The notes beneath the pieces are model-generated. The model did not search any database. It was not told where the DNA came from and saw nothing but the letters and a program-made list of their open reading frames with translations. Shown here piece after piece: positions 57,165 through 64,000 of a stretch of 64,000 bases of DNA (positions are counted from its first letter, which is position 1; each line of letters starts with the position of its first letter). Source of the DNA: Thysanoteuthis rhombus (lineage: Eukaryota > Mollusca > Cephalopoda > Oegopsida > Thysanoteuthidae). The position numbers were made by a program, and so were the translations under genes. The DNA is taken from NCBI GenBank assembly GCA_963457665.1, contig OY735215.1, positions 38,701,325 through 38,765,324 on the forward strand. Direction: 5' to 3'.

Positions 57165-57330
57165 TAGGTGTTTGAGCGTTTCATACTTCGAAATTCTGAA
57201 GATTTCTTTTTGTTAAGTTCTCCAAATCCGTTCCAGAGCTTTAAAAACCTCAGAATTCTTTGGAAAATATTGTCTAAAACTATCTATAGTGAAATATCTA
57301 AAGCCTACAACTGTTTTCTTTTTGATAGAC
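57165..57330 (+). repeat. Direct repeat, copy 1
   Basis: Matches 57683-57850 in order: 'GAGCGTTTC.TACTT', 'AAATTC', 'CTTTTTG.TAAG.TCT', 'GAATTCTT', 'GAAATATCTAAAGCCTACAA', 'CTGTTTTC'. Confidence 0.7.
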
Positions 57331-57682
57331 CGGAGGGGGGCTATGTCAGGGAAGTAAAATAGTCGTTATGATTACCGTAATTTTAGTACTTAGAGAAAAC
57401 AAAAAATTGAAGTTTTGTGCTTTTTTATTATGTAATGCCAAGCATCTCATCCTAATATTTGAATAGTAAATGTGATTTTTTGTCCTTCATGAACGTAAAT
57501 AGCAGTTCGAAATAAATGCAGTTGAGGCATATCTGTTTTTTTGTTTTTTTTTAAATAGCATAGTTTTGATATCTGTCATTCCAAATCTAAGTACCAATTT
57601 CCTTATTAGTTTAATCCTACGCCAACTAAACTGAAGCTGGCGTAATAACGCAGTTAAGTGCAGTCCAAAAAAAAGACTTGCT

Positions 57683-57850
57683 TAGTTGGAGCGTTTCGTA
57701 CTTGAAAATTCCAAACGTTACTTTTTGCTAAGCTCTTAAAATGGGTGTCTTAGCTTGGAGAAAAAAAACTATGGAATTCTTCTGAAATTATAGTGTAAAA
57801 TAATCTTGAGTGAACTATCTAAAGCTTACAACCGTTTTGATTTTTTATCT
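57683..57850 (+). repeat. Direct repeat, copy 2
   Basis: Colinear with 57165-57330, 518 bp to the left. It runs straight into the (GT)n array. Confidence 0.7.
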
Positions 57851-57851
57851 T

Positions 57852-57855
<4 letters not shown>

Positions 57856-57923
<68 letters not shown>
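57856..57923. repeat. (GT)n microsatellite
   Basis: About 33 GT units, the longest pure GT run in the window. Confidence 0.97.
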
Positions 57924-57924
<1 letters not shown>

Positions 57925-57925
<1 letters not shown>

Positions 57926-58860
57926 CGGTAAAATGCAATCGTCAGGGAGAAACATCACGACGTTTACTTACCGAACGTAACGAATTCAGAACACGAACCG
58001 TTAACATCTTCCCTTCCCCTCACTAACTTCACTTTTGCTCCTTCTTTTCTCACCTCTCTGTCGCTACCATTACTATCACTCGCTCACTAAATCTGTCCGT
58101 GTTTTAGTATGTGTAATTGATTAATCGATTTCGACAACTTGTACGAATTTTTTTTATGCAACACAACCTCCTCATCTGACTTTCACCAGCCTTCTAATTA
58201 TTTTTTATAAAGTTTTATCAAAATCCAGCCAGGCTTCTAAGAGTAGATACCGAACAAAATAGACGCCATTTTTGCATGTGCTAGATTTTGGTCGATTCCT
58301 TAACCTCGATTTCTCACTTCACCTTGCATCGATGATAACTACCTGTACTCAGGGAAATTTCACGGGTGTTTACAACTAAGATAGCATCATTACTTTCACA
58401 CACATATATACATATATATATTACCACTTGTCCAATTCATAGCCAACAGATTTTTGATAACTTGTAACGTTGATACCTATGTAGCTCCTAGACCTCACGA
58501 CCCCTCCATTTACACTATCCCTAACATACACCAAAAATCTAACTCCACATCACTTTGCCCTCTCCAAGACCAACTGCTGCTGCTTAACCAAAGACTTCAT
58601 AACTAGCTGGACTTTCTCTCACACAGCAGAATGCCTCCAGCAGCCTGGATACAATTTTTTACACACGAGGCAAAGCTCCTGATAGTAGACTCTGGTTCCA
58701 TATGGAAACTTCAAACCCTAAAAACACATACTCACACAGCACACACCACTGAAGATGGGAATACATCCTGAAACATGTCTGGACCATTAACATCTAAGGA
58801 TTAATAAATTTTACCTCTGAACACTTTACTCCTGAGTCTCTCTCACTCTTTACAGTTCAC
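57925..58860. other. No recognisable gene; C/A-rich plus strand
   Basis: Plus strand is rich in C and A from about 58440 to 58850 (many 'CACA', 'CCTCC', 'ACTCC' words), unlike its surroundings. No coding frame. Confidence 0.45.
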
Positions 58861-58862
<2 letters not shown>

Positions 58863-58926
<64 letters not shown>

Positions 58927-58955
58927 CATATATATATATGTATAATGTATGTGTG

Positions 58956-58996
<41 letters not shown>

Positions 58997-58997
58997 C
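58863..58997. repeat. (AT)n compound microsatellite
   Basis: About 60 bp of AT, then CATA, GTAT and AT blocks. Confidence 0.97.
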
Positions 58998-58999
58998 CG

Positions 59000-59780
59000 T
59001 CAATTAAAGTATATAATTTTGTTCAAGTAATTTATTACTGATATATGTACACATTAGATATGATAAATGACGAAGTCAAAGAAACTAATATATCTGTTAT
59101 AATTATTACTTTTGCTATCTGTCAATATCTCTGTGGTTTACTACAACAATAACTTCATTTTTACGTTTCATACTTGTGAGAGAAGAGTAATGAAAATACA
59201 CTGCCATGGTTTCTTTTCCAAATGGTTTCTTACGAGGCTGAATTACTAAGTACCTTCCTTTACCTGGAATTGAGACTAGCTACGGCGTCGACCAAGCTGA
59301 AGGGTATTTTGTTTTGCTATTTTCTCAAAGCTGGTGAGGAGTAAATCCATGCTCTTCTTTGGGGCATCAGTTCGTACTGAACGTTAACAACCTCGATGAA
59401 AACTTGAACTCGATTCGCTGATTCCGTTTTTTCTTTGTGGATAACCATCACGCCATTCCGTACATATATTTTTATCTTTTACTTTTGCCTTATCTTCATC
59501 GTCTTTCCTGTCTTTCTCTATTTCACTCGTCTCGAGAGTGTGTAAAGAAGCCAACAACATGCATCTTTTTCTTTTAACGAAATATTCGTAGAACTTCAAT
59601 TCAAAAATATCCAAAAGAATTTTTAAAAAACTGCTAAAACAAACAAGACTGCGAACTCCATTTATTAGAAATTAAAAGAAAAAAAAGATTTCTTTGATTT
59701 TCTTTTTTCTGAAATTCCTATTGAAATTTTATTTCTTTTCATCGATTCTCTCCTAAGATTCTTAATTATTTTACTGTTTT
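59000..59780. other. No recognisable gene
   Basis: AT-rich DNA; a 76-codon minus frame (59384-59614) is Lys/Glu-rich, with no domain recognised. Confidence 0.45.
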
Positions 59781-59785
59781 TGACT

Positions 59786-60115
59786 GTATACGAGGTCTGT
59801 CTGGAAAGCATCATGACATTTCCAATATCTCGTAGCCTTCATGTAATTTGGCAAACAGTCAGAAGAAAACTTTACTACGCATGCGTGAACTGGAGACTTC
59901 CTAAGGGACGTTACTCAGTTGGCGGAGAGGAACCATTCAGTAAGCTTGTGTATTGTGCGACATTCCATCATGACCGAACGTCCCCTTTCTTCACAGGTCG
60001 TCCAGGGTTTGAGGTGTTCGTTTATTTTAGCGAAACCTCGCATCATCCAGATCTGACGTGGCTAGATGTACCCCAGAGCCTGTTGAAAGCATTTCATTTT
60101 TTAACCAAATGGTTC
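59786..60115 (+). mobile_element. Mariner-like short element, left part
   Basis: Starts 'GTATACGAGGTCTGTCTGGA', the clearest left end of the family. 'TACGCATGCGTGAACTGGAG' and 'GTTACTCAGTTGGCGGAGAG' match the region after the left end in 34597-35085. The later part drifts and no right end or transposase C-terminus is found. An open frame of 112 codons over it is unlikely to be a gene. Confidence 0.6.
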
Positions 60116-60119
60116 TGAT

Positions 60120-61590
60120 GTGAGTAAAGGAACCTCCCACGGCCGATTCGAGTGCATGGTTAACGTGTTCGGAGGAAGGAAATATCAAATTGATACGTCA
60201 CTGGAGCACATCTTTATAGCAGAAACTCAGATAATTTCTGCGAATGTTTTATTGTATTTGATCACGTAGTACATATCGAACCACTTTCAGTGAGTTTAGC
60301 GTATTATTGTGGGAAATCACAGCATATCTATGGACAAGATATACGTTTAGCTTTCTTCAAGAAACCATTCATTGCCAACTGAAATCTCACACTGTTCAGC
60401 AGGAGGTTTTTTTTATTTTTAAGTGCTTCTTCCTGGATGGATTGATGGATATCTATGTGTGTGACAAGTGTACAGGTCACACCAATGGAGTGAGAGGGCT
60501 GGAATTTAAATATCCATTCTTTACTTTGTCGAGAAAAAACGCTCGTTTTTTTTTTCATCTCAAACCCATAAAACAGCTTTTAGGGTCGGGTTCAGTCTAC
60601 AATGTGAATTTGAGCTAAATTAGTCCCTTAGTTTGTATCAGGCAGCGTCCACACCAGCTTTCTGTAAATCAACCAATGAGACACGTGAGTGAAAACAATT
60701 AGAGAAGAAATTAGTATATATTCTTATTATATGTTTAGACTAACATACACCCGACAAAAATGACGGGGTTATTTATGAATTGATCGGCATTAAGAAGCCT
60801 AAAGACATTTTATTTGGTAGTTTATTTCTAATAATTCAAGTATCATAATTTTGAGGACTCTTTCAATCGCAAGTCAACTCAAGCTGTTCTAATCGGAGAA
60901 AGAGACGGATAAAAGAGATTATCTTTCTTCACGGATATTATATTTCACACCTGAAGAAGGTCGTAGATTGAATCGACCAAAATGTTGTTTCGACAATAAA
61001 AATGGGGAGAAGAAATTGTCCAAACAAAAGTTGATGTATTTTCACATATTTGTTTGATTAAACCTTTGCTTTGATTTCAACAGCTGAAAGATAGATATGG
61101 TAAGTAGCTCAGTCGGTGATTGCATTTTTACTACGCTCGAAAGAATTTTAAACCATGTTATCTTTCAGTAAATTGTGTGGCTCCGACTTCTATGTAATGG
61201 TTAGGGCTACCTGTCAATTATATTAACCAATATACGGAAGATTGTGTTATGATTTGAACACTGACTGCCGAAAATAAAGACAAACGCGTAACCGACTCCC
61301 CTTATATACACTAAACCAACGTCTCCTAAACCTTCTGACTCTGAACATTTAATTTTTTGGATTGGTAACAAAATCATAACGTCAGTGTTTTTGTTGTTTT
61401 CTTCTTGTTTTCTTTTTGTTGTTGTTTTTTTCAATTAGTTTTATACAATAAACTTGAATTATCTAATGAACTGAATTTCATTATCAAATACGAGTATCGA
61501 ATGTGAACAAACTGGAATACGTCCGGTTTTCAGACTTTTGTAAATGCTTTGTAATTCACAACCATTTTCCTCAAAACATCGATCGAAGCC
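60120..61590. other. No recognisable gene
   Basis: A 103-codon plus frame (60307-60618) of mixed composition has no motif that I recognise. 61380-61440 is T-rich. Confidence 0.4.
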
Positions 61591-61594
61591 GTTC

Positions 61595-61830
61595 ATAGTG
61601 ACTCCGCGGTAATGCCCTTGGGAAAGCATGAATCCTTCTTTTTTTCTTTCCCAATCCTAACCATGGGTAAAAAAGCAGGGCAGTTTGGATCCTGGAAGAA
61701 GATTTCGGAAAAGGACAACTCCGATTCCTAACCAGGGAGACCTTTTAAGGTGATGTGCCGCACAATTTGACATCCTTCCGACAGCCCCAAAAGCTGATAC
61801 CAAACGTAACTCTCTTTACTTTCCTTTGGA
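61595..61830 (+). mobile_element. SINE body related to 6160-6600, plus strand
   Basis: 'CTTGGGAAAGCATGAATCC', 'ACCATGGGTAAAAAAGCAG', 'TAACCAGGGAGACC' and 'AAGCTGATACCAAACGTAAC' match, in order, the body of the minus-strand SINE at 6160-6600 (there 'AAGCTGATACCAAACATATC'). The tRNA head is not recognisable. Confidence 0.6.
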
Positions 61831-61839
61831 CTACATCAG

Positions 61840-62605
61840 TGAGATCGAGAGAGGGATTCTGGTGTCTGAGCACCTTAGAATCTCCAAACACTTCACTCGG
61901 GCATGTGCCTGGGAGGGAACACTCCAATGTAGTTTATTGCCTGTAAAAACAAAACGAAGGCTATTTCCCATTATTTTGTCCCAATGATGTTTCAAATTCC
62001 GAAATGGCGAAGTAAATATATTTCCAATATTTATCAACTCTTGACGATTACTAATATTTGTTTTTACATTTTGTTTTTATCTCTTCTCTTCCTTCATTTT
62101 TTTTCTTTTTTTCAAATTATCCTTCGACCGCCAGGAGCATCTTTGTGATCCTTATTTGGTTCGTGACCTTATGTTTGGGAACAATCGCAATCAACCAGAG
62201 ATGAAAACAGCCTGTCTTGATCAGAACAAGTATTTCATAGACGTTGCTTGTTTACTCAAAACGACAGATGCAGGAAATTTATTATATAGTTATATCTATG
62301 AGCGTCTTCTGCACAATCTTTATTTGTGGCTGAGAATGGGAAGACATGTTGTGACTTTGTTGTGCAAGAGTTTATCAAGGACACAAACCAAGCCCGTGAG
62401 CATGATAAATGAATGAAGCAATTGTCTGGAACGTGCCAAACCGTCAGACATTGTGTTGGCGTATGCATCAACCTGTTCAAGCATTTAGTTAAGTGGTTCG
62501 ATTAATAGGCGCACAAGCCAGGGTCCAAGGATGAAGTGTCCCCATCCGGCAAAACCGAACGAGAATTAAGGCAAATCAAGCCTTTGCTCCCTTACAGAAA
62601 TAGTT
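61840..62605. other. No recognisable gene
   Basis: An open plus frame of 86 codons (62156-62416) extends upstream in frame to an acceptor-like 'CGACCGCCAG' at 62133, behind T-rich DNA. No domain recognised and no downstream donor considered convincing. Confidence 0.35.
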
Positions 62606-62614
62606 ACCATAAGC

Positions 62615-62666
<52 letters not shown>
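62615..62666. repeat. (AT)n(GT)n microsatellite
   Basis: Short AT block followed by about 30 bp of GT. Confidence 0.97.
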
Positions 62667-62668
<2 letters not shown>

Positions 62669-62689
62669 AAATAGATATTTCTGTGTAAA

Positions 62690-62830
62690 TAGATATATCG
62701 CTTAAATTCAGCCTTACTGAGCTTCCAGGTCTGAAGTGGCCTCTGGGTCTGATGTGAAGGTTTCGATTCTGCATCGCAGTACCGGATGGGATAATGGAAA
62801 TTCTATAGCCTCACTGAAGAGATGTAATAC
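62690..62830 (+). repeat. SINE-like family, copy 4 (right part)
   Basis: 'AGATATATCGCTTAAATTCA', 'GCCTTACTGAGCTTCCAGG', 'CCTCTGGGTCTGATGTGAAG' and 'GTTTCGATTCTGCATCGCAG' match copies 2 and 3. The left part is replaced by microsatellite. Confidence 0.7.
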
Positions 62831-62858
62831 ATCGAAACAGTTATCTGTGGATGACACG

Positions 62859-62861
<3 letters not shown>

Positions 62862-62915
<54 letters not shown>
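62862..62915. repeat. (AT)n microsatellite
   Basis: About 52 bp of uninterrupted AT. Confidence 0.97.
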
Positions 62916-62917
<2 letters not shown>

Positions 62918-62918
<1 letters not shown>

Positions 62919-62990
62919 TGTATCAAGCACTTTATGATATAAACCCATCAGACATCGGATACTGTATCATATTATATCATATTGTATTCA
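62918..62990 (+). repeat. Unit also found at 28185-28280
   Basis: 'TGTATCAAGCACTTTATGAT' and 'AAACCCATCAGACATC' match the unit at 28185-28280. In both places it lies next to an (AT)n array and a SINE-like copy. Confidence 0.6.
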
Positions 62991-63007
62991 TGATTTACAT
63001 TATATAC

Positions 63008-63045
<38 letters not shown>

Positions 63046-63046
63046 T
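63008..63046. repeat. (AT)n(GT)n microsatellite
   Basis: Short AT block followed by about 28 bp of GT. Confidence 0.97.
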
Positions 63047-63147
63047 TGAGCAGCAATTTAGTTTTCATAAAAGACGATAGACAAGGAATTTTTCCAATTT
63101 TTCAATCAGACTCTCAAGGTACAAAAAAAACGTATATGTGTGGATCA

Positions 63148-63410
63148 AGTATACACACACACAGACACACATGCACGCACACACACATATATAGATGTGT
63201 TTTTTGTGTCTATTTGTGTTTATATATTTGTATTTGTATGTTAGTGTTTCTCTTTGTGTGATCCTGTTCGTGATTGTGTGTGTGCGTTCGTGTACTCAAG
63301 TGTTTGTGTTCGCGTCTCTGTTTTCGTGTATGTACTTGTGTGTGTGTGTGTGTGTGTGTGCATTTGCGTGTGTGTGTGTGTGTGTTAGTGTATTTGTTTT
63401 TGTGTGATTT
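63148..63410. repeat. CA block then decayed GT-rich region
   Basis: (CA)n at 63153-63187, then TG/TGTTT-rich sequence with pure GT at 63338-63362 and 63367-63384. The Cys/Val-rich frames are repeat translation. Confidence 0.9.
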
Positions 63411-64000
63411 TCTCCCAAGTTAAAAGCGCTAGCATCTTCACCTTCGACTGTTGTTACTGGCTGGGTTTCCAGAATATGGATTACATCCCTTGCTCAGTAT
63501 TGCCAATTTCAATGTTTTTTTTCATCTAAATGTAGATGTTTTGGTTGTGTCTAGATATCAGAAATTGCAATGATTTTAAAATAAACAAACAATATCTCAT
63601 TCAATTCATAAATTAAGTCATATTTTAATGAAATAGCTTTTGAAGATTAGAGTCGTATTTGATTTATTAATAATATGTGATATATTCCCTTAGATTTTAA
63701 AAGTATATTTTTGAGCATCTAGATGTGTCTTTGTGTTCTAACTTTTGGATGTAAACTTGAAAATAAAGTTGGTAACACTGCCCTTGCTAGATCTTTTCTC
63801 AAGAGAAGAACTAGCGAATCTGTGGTCTTTAATGTTTGCATTTGGGACGTTTATCATAAATTGATGCTTAGCAATTAGTCCTGTTGGCTATTGCAAGCAA
63901 TTTCCGTTATGATTGGGACAAAGCTAAGCTAATCTGTACTAATGATGGTTAACAATTTAGTCTCCCTGTCCAGTTGGCAACGGTATAAATTCGATCACAA
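63411..64000. other. No recognisable gene
   Basis: AT-rich DNA. A weak B-box-like 'AAATTCGATCAC' close to the right edge (63987-63998) could be a SINE head cut by the window. Confidence 0.4.

Overview
This 64 kb window looks like gene-poor, repeat-dense nuclear DNA of an animal, most likely a coleoid cephalopod of the octopus type. This rests on pattern only: strongly AT-rich sequence, dozens of long (AT)n arrays often grading into (GT)n, (GA)n or GATA blocks, many 5'-truncated RTE-type retrotransposon tails ending in (GAT)n, degenerate Tc1/mariner copies, short elements with a transposase-like C-terminus, and several tRNA-derived SINE-like units. No search was run, so the species is inferred. 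Nothing points to a bacterium, phage or virus. I see no complete protein-coding gene, no rRNA and no convincing functional tRNA. Most open frames are translated microsatellites (Ile-Tyr, Ser-Leu, His-Thr runs) or chance frames.

Layout. 0-9 kb: an RTE remnant on the left edge, AT/GT arrays, a 0.7 kb polypurine tract with a loose ~80-100 bp period, a minus-strand tRNA-headed SINE (6.2-6.6 kb) and a tail of a second RTE subfamily (7.3 kb). 9-17 kb: three plus-strand RTE tails (9.1, 11.7, 13.5 kb), a short mariner-like element with both terminal repeats (12.9-13.4 kb) and a fragment of the same family (15.9 kb). 17-24 kb: a ~90 bp inverted repeat around microsatellites (17.9-18.3 kb), the first copy of a 0.6-0.8 kb repeat family, and a decayed minus-strand Tc1 transposase (20.2-20.8 kb). 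24-31 kb: very long microsatellites, two LINE remnants, a near-perfect 99 bp hairpin (28.04-28.14 kb), a SINE-like family, the second copy of the 0.6-0.8 kb family, and a duplicated exon-like segment (30.7-31.4 kb).

31-40 kb: a decayed Tc1-like transposase, another mariner-like short element, two RTE tails, a large GATA array, a polypyrimidine tract and a ~110 bp degenerate minisatellite. 40-54 kb: inverted tRNA-SINE arms (40.5-40.7 kb), further SINE heads, the third copy of the 0.6-0.8 kb family, a third mariner-like element, polypurine tracts and long AT arrays. 54-64 kb: a 78 bp minisatellite with homogenised centre and decayed edges (54.1-55.25 kb), a coding-like but broken stretch of unknown origin (55.6-56.95 kb), a 0.5 kb-spaced duplication (57.2/57.7 kb), a fourth mariner-like element, a SINE copy, and GT-rich DNA to the end.

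No genes work together here. The biology is that of layered mobile elements and their decay: RTE-type LINEs (whose machinery could mobilise the SINEs), Tc1/mariner transposons and their short derivatives, and tandem repeats expanding at and around them. The best leads are the hairpin, the 78 bp array, the (AT)n-associated repeat family, and the exon-like duplication with splice-like borders.
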